Shown here piece by piece: positions 27,817-37,039 of a DNA stretch of 64,000 nt (position 1 is its first letter; the number at the start of each line of letters is the position of its first letter). The stretch is from Nitrosopumilus ureiphilus. GTDB lineage: Archaea; Thermoproteota; Nitrososphaeria; Nitrososphaerales; Nitrosopumilaceae. The position numbers and the translations under genes were made by a program. The notes beneath the pieces were generated by a model that did no database searches, had not been told where the DNA came from, and was given only the letters and a program-made list of their open reading frames with translations. The stretch lies in contig NZ_CP026995.1 in the NCBI RefSeq assembly GCF_013407185.1, positions 1,385,913-1,449,912 of the forward strand. Direction: 5' to 3'.

Positions 27817-30800
27817 TTAATCGTATTTATCATAAGGCTCAATTGGTTCTTTAGTAGTTTTATTTGTTTTAAGCCACTCTAAAGTTTTTACAAAAGAGTC
27901 TGCCAACTCAATAGTTGTAAGGACAGGAATTCCAAGCTCTAGAGATTTTCTTCTAATTTGATATTCATCATCTAACATCCCGACATATTTTTCCAATGTT
28001 GAAGTACTTGGGATATTTATGATAAAGTCAATCTTTCGCTCATAAAGAAGATCAGCAATGTTGGGTTTTCTTTCAGGCTCAGAGATTTTATGAACGATTT
28101 CAACCTGGCCTACTTTTTCTTCAAAGAATTCAGCAGTATGCTCTGTTGCCAAAATTTTGAATCCTAAATGTTTGAGTTTTGCAATAGATGCCACAAGTTT
28201 TTCTTTATTTTGAGAACCGCCAACAGTAACTAATGCTGTTCCTTTATCTGGTAAATTATAGCCAACAGATGTAAGCCCTTTTGATAGTGCATCATAGAAG
28301 CTATTTCCAAAGCAGGCAGCTTCCCCAGTGGATTGCATTTCAACACCTAGGGCAATATCAGCACCATCTAGTTGCATAAACGAAAATTGCGGAACCTTGA
28401 TTCCATAATTGTGAATCTTTTGCCATTTATTTTCAGGAATTTTAGGTAAAGGCTTATCCAATATTGCCTTTGCTGCAAGGGAGATTAGATTTGTTTTGAC
28501 TAATTTTGATACAAATGGCATGGAACGTGATGCTCTAATGTTTAGTTCAATTACATAGACATGATCATCATGAACCAAAAATTGAAGATTAAATGGACCT
28601 TTGACATTAAAGGTCAGTGCAATCTTTTTTGTATATTCATTGATTGTTTCAATAATTTTATTGCTTAGTCTCCATGGCGGAATACACATCATAGCATCTC
28701 CAGAATGAACACCAGCACTATCAATATGCTCAACAATTGCTCCAATAACAACTTCTTCTCCATTACTAATTCCATCTACATCCACTTCAAGTGAATTTAA
28801 CATAAATTTGGATATTACAACTGGATGGTCTGGGGAAACATCAGTGGCTTCTTTGACATATGTTTTTAATTCATCTTGAGACCAAACAACTTTCATCGCT
28901 GCACCAGAAAGAACATAAGAAGGTCTAACAATTACAGGAAATTCAACTTGTTGTGCAAAGTTTTTTGCCTCATTAAGATTTGAGAATGCTTGCCAACGTG
29001 GTTGTTGAATGTGAAGTTTGTCAAGCTCGGCACTAAATTTTGAACGGTTTTCTGCTCTATCCACATCATGTGCACTGGTTCCTAAAATATTTACACCATG
29101 TTGTGCAAGACCAGGGGTGAGATTATTTGCAGTTTGCCCCCCAACACATGTGATGATACCCCTAGGATGCTCAAATTCAATAATATCTAAAATTCTTTCT
29201 TGAGTTAATTCTTCAAAGTACAGTCTGGTACAAATGTCATAATCAGTTGATACTGTTTCAGGATTACAGTTAACAACAGAGACGCTTTTCTCACCATTTT
29301 CCTGTAGACCCCATACCATGTTGACTGTTCCCCAATCAAATTCAACGCTACTTCCAATTCTATAAGGACCAGCTCCCAGTACAACAATTCCCTTTTCATC
29401 AGAGGGTATCTCAATATCATGAGAATGGCCACCATAAGTGAGATAGAGGTAATTGGTTACTGCAGGCCATTCTGCTGCTAGTGTATCAATCTGTTTTACA
29501 GATGGCAAGACACCTAATTTTTTACGTAAATTACGTATATCATCAGGAATGAATCCTTTAGCACGAGCAATTTGTTTATCTGAAAAGCCCATTTTTTTGG
29601 CTTCCCAAAGAAGAGATACCCCAAGTTCGGATGTTTTTAGTTTTGATTCAATATCTACAATGTTTTTTATTTTTTCAATAAACCAAGGATCAATTGTTGA
29701 AAGTTTGTTGATTCTCTCAACTGAGATCCCCATTTTCAGTGCGATTGCAACATTGTACATAATGTGATCGTCATGATGAGAGAGTTTATCTTCAATTTCC
29801 TCTTCAGTGTATGTTTTTCCATTTGCGCGGTTTAGAACAAGTCCATCGTTTCCAATATCCAACATTCGGATTGCTTTTTGAAATGATTCCTCAAATGTTC
29901 TTCCCACAGCCATGACTTCACCAACAGATTTCATAGTAGGTCCAAGTCTTCTATTAACAAGTTCAAATTTTTCAAAATCCCATCGAGGATGTTTGCATAC
30001 AATATAGTCAAGTGATGGCTCAAAACAAGCAGTGGTATTTTTTGTGATTCTGTTTACTAGTTCAGATAAGTTGTAACCAAGTCCAATTTTTGCAGACATG
30101 TATGCAAGTGGATATCCAGTTGCCTTACTTGCAAGAGCTGAAGAACGTGAAAGTCTGGGATTAATTTCAATGGCAACGTATCTATCAGATTTTGGTTCAA
30201 GTGCATATTGGATGTTACATTCTCCAACAATTCCAACATGTTTTGTTGCACGCAATGCAGCAGAACGTAACATATGGTATTCGTGATTATCAATTGTTTG
30301 TGAAGGTGCAACTACAATATTATCACCAGTGTGGGCTTTCATTGATAGAACATTCTCCATATTACAAACAATTACATTATTTCCATCATAATCTTGCATT
30401 ACCTCATATTCAATTTGTTTCCAATGCCCAATGTATTCCTCAATTAGAACTTGGCCAACTATGCTTGCCTTGAAACCTCTTTCAACAATTTCATGAAGTT
30501 CAATTTCATTATATGCAACTCCCCCACCACGTCCACCCAAAGTATAGGCGACTCTAACTATTACAGGATAGGCTAATTCGTCTGCTGCCTTTTTTGCATC
30601 ATCAAAATTTGTGACAGTTTTACTTTTCAGAACAGGGATCTTGCATTCACTCATGGAATCCTTGAAGAGTTGACGATCCTCCGTTTTTTGAATTCCTTTA
30701 ATTTGTGTTCCAAGTACTTTGACACCATATTTTTTGAGAATGCCAGATTCCTCTAGGCCAACCCCGCAATTAAGAGCAGTTTGGCCACCATATGCTAGCA

Positions 30801-31080
30801 TAATTCCATCTGGTCTTTCTTTTTCGATAATAGATTCCACGTACTCTTGGTTTACAGGAAGAAGGTACACTTGATCTGCAAATCGTGTGTCAGTCTGAAT
30901 TGTTGCAATGTTTGGATTGATTAAAACACTGTTCAGTCCATCTTCCCGTATGGCTTTGAGACATTGGCTTCCGGAGTAGTCAAATTGACGGTCGTTTTAG
31001 CGACTCTCGCCGGCTTCTCCGATTTTTATTGCCCCACTTCCAAGTACAAGAATTTTCTTTAACGACTCATTCTTTGGCAG
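27817..31080 (-). CDS. carB: Carbamoyl-phosphate synthase large subunit, interrupted by a 21-nt insertion with in-frame TAA
   Basis: The protein matches CarB, which makes carbamoyl phosphate for pyrimidines and arginine, with two ATP-grasp halves and a C-terminal MGS-like domain (about the last 140 residues). The N-terminal nucleotide loop is readable from 31080 as PKNESLKKILVLG and SGAIKIGEAGE. Then 21 extra bases (30985-31005) encode SR-stop-NDRQ before the frame resumes exactly at FDYSGSQ. An uninterrupted frame runs only from GTG 30870, which would lose the essential first 60-odd residues. The expected initiator position is CTG, 9 bases after GGAGG. Either the sequence has errors, or the gene is broken, or expression needs recoding or splicing. 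Confidence 0.85.
30985..31005 (-). other. 21-nt insertion in carB with stop codon and hairpin potential
   Basis: These 21 bases have no counterpart in the CarB family at this point: GEAGE should be followed directly by FDYSG. Read on the minus strand they contain TAA as third codon. GTCG and CGAC inside the insert can pair around CTAAAA, and CGGAG upstream can pair with CTCCG downstream (about 31021 and 30972). The length keeps the reading frame. Its identity as intron, bypassed segment, mutation or artefact cannot be settled from the sequence. Confidence 0.7.
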
Positions 31081-32224
31081 ATGTTCCTTCCTCCATAAGG
31101 TGTTGTAGCTCTTCAAAGACGAACTTGCAATCATAAGGACCAGGTGCAGCTTCGGGATGAAACTGTACTGCAATACACTTTTGTTTTTTGTGTTTTATTC
31201 CTTCGACTGTTTTGTCGTCTGCATTTGTAAACCATAAATTAAATTCAGAGTTTTCAAGAGATTCCGGAGTAATTCCATATCCATGATTCTGACTAGTAAC
31301 ATAAACTTGATTATTTTCTAAATTAATACAAGGTTTGTTTTGACCACGATGTCCATACTTTAGTTTGTAAGTATCAGTATTTCCTGCAATGCCAATAATT
31401 TGTGCACCTAAACAAATTCCCAATGTAGGAATATTATTTTCAATTAATTTCTTAGCAGTATCAATTGTGTCAGGACATTTCTGTGGATCACCTGGACCAC
31501 TACTGAGTACAACGCCTTTTGGATGATAAGACATTATTTTTTCATATGAAGTATCCCATGGAAGACGGATTACTTTGTAACCAATCTCACGAATATTTCT
31601 AATAATTGCATTTTTTGCACCAGTGTCAATAACTACAACAGATTGGTTTTCATCACCATAGATTTTTTCTTGTTTTGTGGATACATCATTCATGAATTGC
31701 TCAGAATCATAACGAGGTGCAGATACGAACTGTTTTTTGATCTCCTCAACATTGATTTCAGAATCAGATACAACCAGTGCGGCCATCATGACTCCGCCAG
31801 TTCTAATCTTTTTTGTTAGTTCGCGAGTATCAATGCCGGAGATTCCAGGAATCTTTTCGTTGTATAACCATTCATCAAGAGTCATAGCAAGATTCCAATG
31901 ACTTGCAGTTAAGGATAATTCATGAACAACTAGACCCCGAACTTGGATTTTATCAGACTCAAAGAATTTGGGAATTCCGTCATTGTCTTTAATTGAAGAG
32001 TCTGGAACACCATAATTTCCAACTAATGGGTATGTGAGGGTAAGAATTTGGCCACTGTACGAGGGATCTGTAAGTGCTTCAGTATAGCCTACCATTCCAG
32101 TATTAAAGACAATTTCACCAAAAGCAGTAGTAGAATAACCAAATCCTTCGCCATCAAGAACAGTTCCATCATCAAAAATCAGTTTTCCAAACTTTTTTGC
32201 GTGGTTTGATTTCTTTGTAGTAAT
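31067..32224 (-). CDS. carA: Carbamoyl-phosphate synthase small subunit (no ATG/GTG/TTG start)
   Basis: CarA supplies ammonia from glutamine to CarB. The C-terminal class I glutamine amidotransferase domain has the nucleophile elbow GICLGAQ and the catalytic His-Glu in VQFHPEAAPGP. The N-terminal CarA domain is clearly coded upstream of the first ATG (32095), reading KLIFDDGTVLDGEGF to NTGMVGYTEAL. No ATG, GTG or TTG exists in that frame before a stop; the family's first residue aligns with ATT at 32224, preceded by GAGGG five bases upstream. An ATT start is therefore proposed. The stop overlaps the carB start region. Confidence 0.85.
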   Translation of the reverse strand: MTTKKSNHAKKFGKLIFDDGTVLDGEGFGYSTTAFGEIVFNTGMVGYTEALTDPSYSGQILTLTYPLVGNYGVPDSSIKDNDGIPKFFESDKIQVRGLVVHELSLTASHWNLAMTLDEWLYNEKIPGISGIDTRELTKKIRTGGVMMAALVVSDSEINVEEIKKQFVSAPRYDSEQFMNDVSTKQEKIYGDENQSVVVIDTGAKNAIIRNIREIGYKVIRLPWDTSYEKIMSYHPKGVVLSSGPGDPQKCPDTIDTAKKLIENNIPTLGICLGAQIIGIAGNTDTYKLKYGHRGQNKPCINLENNQVYVTSQNHGYGITPESLENSEFNLWFTNADDKTVEGIKHKKQKCIAVQFHPEAAPGPYDCKFVFEELQHLMEEGTSAKE

Positions 32225-32347
32225 TGTGACCCTCGATAAGTCCGCTAGAAAGCGAATTTAAGTTTTATGTGGAAATTAAAATGAAAAAAGTGATCGCTAA
32301 ATCAGAATCATATAGTGGGTTTTTCAAAACATTAAAGATTAGAAGTT

Positions 32348-33541
32348 CTAAAGTGCCTGAAACTCTTCGCTCCACTTGTGATATGCACGAATCATTTCAA
32401 GTGAGACACTGGGTTTTCTTCTTGCCATAATATCTTTGAAATCAGATGTGGTAAGTTCTCTTGGTTTTACTGGCTCTTCGCCTTCAACTGGTTCATGATA
32501 GTCAGGAGCATTAAAAATTTCATGAACCGTTTTAATCTGAGCAGCTTGGCAGACATCTTTAATATCACTTGCACTGTAGCCATCAAATAGTTTGGCCAAT
32601 TCAGAATTATTTACATTGAGGTTTTTACTTAGAGGTTCAGTGTATTGCTCAAACAGATTTTCTCTTGCTTCTTGTGTTGGAAGAGAAACATAGATTCTCT
32701 TTTGGAATCTTCTAAGGAAAGGCCAATCAAGACTCCAAGGTTTGTTTGTTGCACCAATTACATACAACATCAGTTGTTTGCCTTTACCGTTAACACCGTC
32801 CATTTCAGTTAGGAATTGATTTTTAGTTCTAACTTCACCACCTACTTCACTATTTCTAGAACCTAACAATGAATCCACTTCATCTACAAATAAAATAACA
32901 GGTTTGCCTTCTTTTTCAGCATATTGTCTTGCCATAGCAAATAATTTTGAAACATTCTTTTCTGCCTCACCTAGCCATTTACTCATCATTGAAGATGCAT
33001 CGACATTGATAAAGTAACCATCCATCTCATTTGCAGTTGCTGCTGCAAGCATTGTTTTTCCAGTACCTGGTGGTCCGTAAAGCAACATACCTTTTGGCCA
33101 ACCTAAAGGAAACAAATCAGGTCTTTTAGTTGGATAAACAATTGATTCACGTAAAGCACTTTTTGCATCATCTAACCCAATTACTTGGTCCCAAGTAACG
33201 TCTGGTTTTTCTTTCATGATTAGTTCTTCAAAGTCATTTTCATTCTCTTGCCTTTGAACAGATTTCTTTTGTTCGTCTTCAGATGCCTTTGGGTCTACTG
33301 CAGGTTCTACACCATGAGCCTGTTGTAATGCACTGATTCTATTATGATAAGAATTACACCTATCTTTGTAAATTTGATTAAGTTTGCTTGTTGGGTATAA
33401 TTGCAATAGTTTTACCAAAGAGTCAATGGCATGTTGATAATGTGTAATTGCCATTCCTCGTGCACCTTGTGAATCAAATTTGATAGCTTCTGAAGCATAT
33501 TTGCTTGCAGTGTTTTCTAATTCTTGGGGGGCCAAACTCAT
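32348..33541 (-). CDS. cdvC: Vps4-like AAA ATPase, cell-division protein CdvC
   Basis: This 397-residue protein has an N-terminal three-helix MIT domain (about residues 8-75), a linker, and one AAA module with Walker A LLYGPPGTGKT, Walker B ILFVDEVDSLLG, arginine-finger region and a C-terminal Vps4-type helix. In this lineage CdvC disassembles ESCRT-III (CdvB) polymers at the division site, with MIT recruiting CdvB tails. It lies nine bases downstream of a small helical protein gene that itself overlaps an ESCRT-III-like gene, suggesting a division or membrane-remodelling operon. Confidence 0.9.
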   Translation of the reverse strand: MSLAPQELENTASKYASEAIKFDSQGARGMAITHYQHAIDSLVKLLQLYPTSKLNQIYKDRCNSYHNRISALQQAHGVEPAVDPKASEDEQKKSVQRQENENDFEELIMKEKPDVTWDQVIGLDDAKSALRESIVYPTKRPDLFPLGWPKGMLLYGPPGTGKTMLAAATANEMDGYFINVDASSMMSKWLGEAEKNVSKLFAMARQYAEKEGKPVILFVDEVDSLLGSRNSEVGGEVRTKNQFLTEMDGVNGKGKQLMLYVIGATNKPWSLDWPFLRRFQKRIYVSLPTQEARENLFEQYTEPLSKNLNVNNSELAKLFDGYSASDIKDVCQAAQIKTVHEIFNAPDYHEPVEGEEPVKPRELTTSDFKDIMARRKPSVSLEMIRAYHKWSEEFQAL

Positions 33542-33550
33542 CTCAATTAC

Positions 33551-34051
33551 CTACGCAGTATGTCTTTGAGAATTTTGTTGGTATTCTACGGTGTTAATCT
33601 CTGTCACAAAATTGGTTAAATTAATTGCACTTGTTTCCTCTTCATCATAGTCGGGACCATTCAGATAATTCTTCTTAAAATCAGATTTATCAGAGATATT
33701 TGTATGCATATCTTTTACTTTGTTAATAGAGTCTTCAGCTGAAAGGATTAATTCAGAAATTTCATCATCAAGATCTTCAAGAGAGGTGGCAGTATCAGAG
33801 ATGATTGAGGTGAAATGCTTTAGAATCAAACTCATCTCTTTTTTATCAGCGTATTTACACATCATAAAATCAGCAATTTTAACAATTTTATCTAAATCCT
33901 GCAGTTCTTCAAAACTCAGTTTATCAATTTTTACATCATCTGAAGGTTTTACTTCTGAGAGTTTTTTATCAATTTTTGATGAAATATTTTTAATTCTTTG
34001 AATATCTTTTGTAAAATCTCGTTTAGTGGATAGAGTTATCAAGTATTGCAT
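33551..34051 (-). CDS. Helical hypothetical protein upstream of cdvC
   Basis: This 166-residue protein is predicted to be almost all helix with heptad-like spacing (KDIQRIKNISSKIDKKL, then SLEDLDDEISELILSAEDSIN). The charged middle and loose C-terminal tail (DYDEEETSAINL) recall accessory ESCRT components that carry MIT-interacting tails, but no motif proves this. It starts inside the preceding ESCRT-III-like gene (13-base overlap) and ends nine bases before cdvC. The arrangement supports a joint function in division or membrane remodelling; this is inference from position. Confidence 0.55.
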   Translation of the reverse strand: MQYLITLSTKRDFTKDIQRIKNISSKIDKKLSEVKPSDDVKIDKLSFEELQDLDKIVKIADFMMCKYADKKEMSLILKHFTSIISDTATSLEDLDDEISELILSAEDSINKVKDMHTNISDKSDFKKNYLNGPDYDEEETSAINLTNFVTEINTVEYQQNSQRHTA

Positions 34052-34596
34052 AATTTAAAAAAATCAACATTAGGGTACTGCTTACTTAATTTAGAGTCCA
34101 CCATCAATTTTACTTCATCAAGAAATATCGATGATTCATGATTTGATTGGCTAAAATCAAATCTTGCTTTTGTGAGAGCTGCCGAATCCAAAACAATACT
34201 TCCTAAATGAACAGATAATTCAGATAAACTTTGACTACATTTAGGAGTAATGCTAAACAACTGAGCACTGATAGTTCTAATAATAGGGATAGATGAGGGG
34301 AGTGCCTCAGGAATGCTGCGGACACCAGAGATGGTTGCAATTCTTTTTTTGATTTGTAAGAGAACATCTAGAGAAATAGCCAAGATTCTCTCCAACTCTA
34401 TTGCATTAAGATGATTTTTGTTAGTTTCATCAAAAAATAAAACAAAATCACAATTAGATTTTTTCAGATCATTTAGTTTTTCTGATAAAACATCTATAAT
34501 TTCAGACAATAGATTTGCAGAGTAAGATAATCTTGGAACAAGTGTTACTGAATGTGAAATATTTTCATTTTCTGTTTCACCGTATTTTACCATCAT
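34039..34596 (-). CDS. ESCRT-III (CdvB)-like protein, tentative
   Basis: This 185-residue helical protein has a basic first hairpin and a central segment, about residues 90-140 (ISGVRSIPEALPSSIPIIRT, then ITPKCSQSLSELSVHLGSIV). That layout follows archaeal CdvB/ESCRT-III proteins, where an R-xx-x-EA-L-xx-xP helix is followed by PE-xx-EL-xx-L. The match is to the pattern by eye, not by alignment. Being first in a three-gene run ending in cdvC strengthens the call. It is shorter than CdvB proper and has no visible winged-helix extension. Confidence 0.5.
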   Translation of the reverse strand: MMVKYGETENENISHSVTLVPRLSYSANLLSEIIDVLSEKLNDLKKSNCDFVLFFDETNKNHLNAIELERILAISLDVLLQIKKRIATISGVRSIPEALPSSIPIIRTISAQLFSITPKCSQSLSELSVHLGSIVLDSAALTKARFDFSQSNHESSIFLDEVKLMVDSKLSKQYPNVDFFKLCNT

Positions 34597-34755
34597 ACCA
34601 ATATTTTCATCTAGATTTTGTATTTGAGGACGATGTCACAATATTTTTAGTAACTACAGTTACACGTATCTGTAGATACAATTTCGATTTTTTTTGAGTA
34701 TTTGTGTAAAGGAATTTAGCTCTCAATTTTACCTAATAACAAATAGAGTAAAGTC
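34597..34755. promoter_or_regulatory. Divergent promoter region between cdv cluster and TrmB gene
   Basis: These 159 bases separate two divergent genes and are very AT-rich. The tract TTTAGTAACTACAGTTACA near 34647-34665 contains the imperfect inverted repeat GTAACTACAGTTAC, a candidate operator for the TrmB-type regulator that starts at 34756. No RNA gene is seen. Confidence 0.35.
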
Positions 34756-35916
34756 ATGGAAAATGAGCGCGTATTAACAGTAAGTTTAGAAGAATTTGGA
34801 TTAAGCAAATATGAAGCACAGGCATACGTAGCCCTGATTGCAAAGAGCACAATTTCGGCTAGCGAATTAGCATATTATTCAGAGATTCCTCGGACGAAAA
34901 TTTATCCAACATTGTTGAAATTAGAAAACAAGAAACTAGCCATTATTTCAAAGAGCAAACCAATTATGTGTACTGCAATTGCTCCAGAAGACGCATTTGA
35001 TGGAATTATTCACGAACAAATCAACAAGGTAAATGCAATGAACTCATTGGTATCTAACTTGAAAAAAGCAAGTGAGGAAAGCAGAAAAACAAGAGGTTCA
35101 GAAGAGAAAAGATATTTTCACGTCAGCGCTAACAATGTTTTAGTGCAACTCCAAACTATGATCGAGGGTTCCAAATCATCAGTCAAAATTATGACAGATC
35201 AGTGGGGTTTTGGATTGTTAGCTGAATGTAAAGAACAATTAGTTTCAGTTGCACGTAGGAATCTAGATATAAAAATTCTTGTTCCTCCAACTCAAATTTG
35301 TTCAGAATCATATAGAAAAATTCCGGATGGGATAGAAATCAGGGCATCAGAAATTACTCAGAATTGTTTTATGTTTGATGAAACAGAGTTGCTTTTAGTA
35401 AATAACGATAATGGGAAAGGGGCAATTTTTTCATCGACGGATATTCTATCTTCAAATCAGGAAAAAATATTTTCAAATGTTTGGAAGAATGCCATAAAAA
35501 CTGAAGCACTAGCAGATATGTCAAAAACTGAAGCCCAAGAGATTTACAAAATAATTAAAACAGTAAATGAGATGGGTTTAACATACATTCTAAATTCTAC
35601 AATGTTATCAAAAAGACCTGAATCAGACATGTTCAAACTATTAGAAAAAAATGGCATATCATTCAAATCAAAATCATTAGATGATGTAATTGAGATAATG
35701 GATGCAGTAATGCAAATCACATGTTCAGGGCATGTCTACTTTGAGGCAAATACAAGAAACATCACAGTAGAATCAAAATTAAACAGCGGGCATTCATTGC
35801 CATGGGCATCAATTTTAGACGGATGTCTTCAAAAACAGGGATATAAAACTAGAACGATATATCAAAACAATGCAAATAAAGGCGAAAAAATTCACATCAA
35901 AATAATCAAAAACTAA
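34756..35916 (+). CDS. TrmB-family transcriptional regulator
   Basis: This 386-residue protein begins with a TrmB winged helix (LEEFGLSKYEAQAYVALI, then EIPRTKIYPTLLKLENKKLA, about residues 10-75), a short coiled-coil linker, and a central phospholipase-D-like ligand domain (residues 115-255). An additional C-terminal domain of about 100 residues is not typical of sugar-binding TrmB proteins. Archaeal TrmB proteins respond to sugars or other metabolites, and this lineage has expanded the family. The regulon is unknown; the divergent cdv-linked genes are a possible target. Confidence 0.8.
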   Translation: MENERVLTVSLEEFGLSKYEAQAYVALIAKSTISASELAYYSEIPRTKIYPTLLKLENKKLAIISKSKPIMCTAIAPEDAFDGIIHEQINKVNAMNSLVSNLKKASEESRKTRGSEEKRYFHVSANNVLVQLQTMIEGSKSSVKIMTDQWGFGLLAECKEQLVSVARRNLDIKILVPPTQICSESYRKIPDGIEIRASEITQNCFMFDETELLLVNNDNGKGAIFSSTDILSSNQEKIFSNVWKNAIKTEALADMSKTEAQEIYKIIKTVNEMGLTYILNSTMLSKRPESDMFKLLEKNGISFKSKSLDDVIEIMDAVMQITCSGHVYFEANTRNITVESKLNSGHSLPWASILDGCLQKQGYKTRTIYQNNANKGEKIHIKIIKN

Positions 35917-36135
35917 TTTTTTGTGTTATTGATTTTTGCTAATGTTTTTCTCAATATTGTGACAGAGCATATTGGAAAAAGTGTAGTTTTCAAACAAACA
36001 AGATTTAATATGATGTTCATGCATCGCAAATCTAGATCTATTCACAATAAAAAATGAATTAGTCAAACTGTAAAAAATTTTAAAAATTCAAAATGTAGGT
36101 AAAAATAAATTCAGATAAAGCATTGCAATTGCATC

Positions 36136-36591
36136 ATGATTGAAGAAAAATTACAGTCATTAGGGATAAAACTACCAAGCCCACCAACTCCTGCAGGGTC
36201 ATATGTACCAGTAATTAGAACAGGAAATCTGTTATTCATTTCAGGACAAATTCCAATAGAAGATGGCAAAGTAATCTTTACAGGAAAAGTCTCAGATGAC
36301 AATTTAGATACAGCGCAAAAATCAGCAAGAATGTGTGCAATTAACATAATAGCCCAAATGAAAAGAGAGTTAGGGGATTTGGACAAAGTTTCAAAAATAG
36401 TTAGATTAACAGGTTTTGTAAATTCTGTTCCAGAATTTTCTCAACAACCCAAAGTAATCAACCCAGCATCAGATTTACTTTTTGAGATATTTGGTGAAAA
36501 AGGAAAACACTCAAGAATTGCAGTAGGAGTAGCCAGTTTGCCATTAAATTCAATGACTGAAATTGACGCAATAGTTGAATTTTCAGAATAG
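36136..36591 (+). CDS. RidA-family protein
   Basis: This 151-residue protein belongs to the YjgF/YER057c/UK114 (Rid) family, longer subgroup. Evidence is GSYVPVIRTGNLLFISGQIP near the N-terminus, the VRLTGFVNSVPEF strand-turn, and a closing SRIAVGVASLPLNSMTEIDAI segment with the conserved aromatic/proline edge of the inter-subunit pocket. RidA deaminates reactive enamine/imine intermediates such as those made by threonine dehydratase. The Arg that binds the carboxylate in RidA is placed in HSRIAVG here; activity is likely but not certain. Confidence 0.85.
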   Translation: MIEEKLQSLGIKLPSPPTPAGSYVPVIRTGNLLFISGQIPIEDGKVIFTGKVSDDNLDTAQKSARMCAINIIAQMKRELGDLDKVSKIVRLTGFVNSVPEFSQQPKVINPASDLLFEIFGEKGKHSRIAVGVASLPLNSMTEIDAIVEFSE

Positions 36592-36636
36592 ACAATTTGG
36601 CAATTTTCTTAAATAGATTTTTGAGCAAATCGACTC

Positions 36637-36834
36637 ATGGTTCAGATGTGCAGAGGGTTGTGTGAAAGATTAAAATCAACTTCATTTACAAACAATCTAC
36701 GCTACAAAATTGGTCAGAAATGGTGTTCATTGTGTGCATTGTTTTTTTTCACAGAAGAGAATTCATGTCCCTGTTGCAAAACAAGACTACGATCAAAGCC
36801 TAGGAGTAAAAAATATGAAATGCCAAGAATGTAA
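36637..36834 (+). CDS. Small zinc-ribbon protein (65 aa)
   Basis: A 65-residue basic protein with a zinc ribbon formed by CSLC and CPCC pairs (about residues 30-33 and 45-48), followed by a very basic tail (KTRLRSKPRSKKY). The composition suits nucleic-acid binding. The second cysteine-rich gene starts 20 bases before this stop, so the two may be translationally coupled. Confidence 0.65.
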   Translation: MVQMCRGLCERLKSTSFTNNLRYKIGQKWCSLCALFFFTEENSCPCCKTRLRSKPRSKKYEMPRM

Positions 36835-36970
36835 CCATGAAAAAGGAAAATGCCAATGTTTGTGCTGCTGCTCAATCTCACAGATAGGATGTGTCTATTG
36901 CATTCTTCCAGTTTTAGGTTACAGACAAATTAAAAAAATTTTAAGAAAAAGGAAAAATGCAGATAATTAA
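36815..36970 (+). CDS. Cysteine-rich mini protein (51 aa)
   Basis: This 51-residue product starts at an ATG inside the end of the preceding zinc-ribbon gene. It holds eight or more cysteines within its first 30 residues (MKCQECNHEKGKCQCLCCC, then CVYC) and ends in a basic tail (KKILRKRKNADN). A short hydrophobic stretch follows the cysteines. Metal binding is likely. The overlap and short length leave some doubt that it is translated. Confidence 0.45.
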   Translation: MKCQECNHEKGKCQCLCCCSISQIGCVYCILPVLGYRQIKKILRKRKNADN

Positions 36971-37039
36971 ATTCAGAGATAAGAGTATTACTATTCATTT
37001 TAAGAAACGATTCATATACCAGGAAAATTCAGCGTAATA

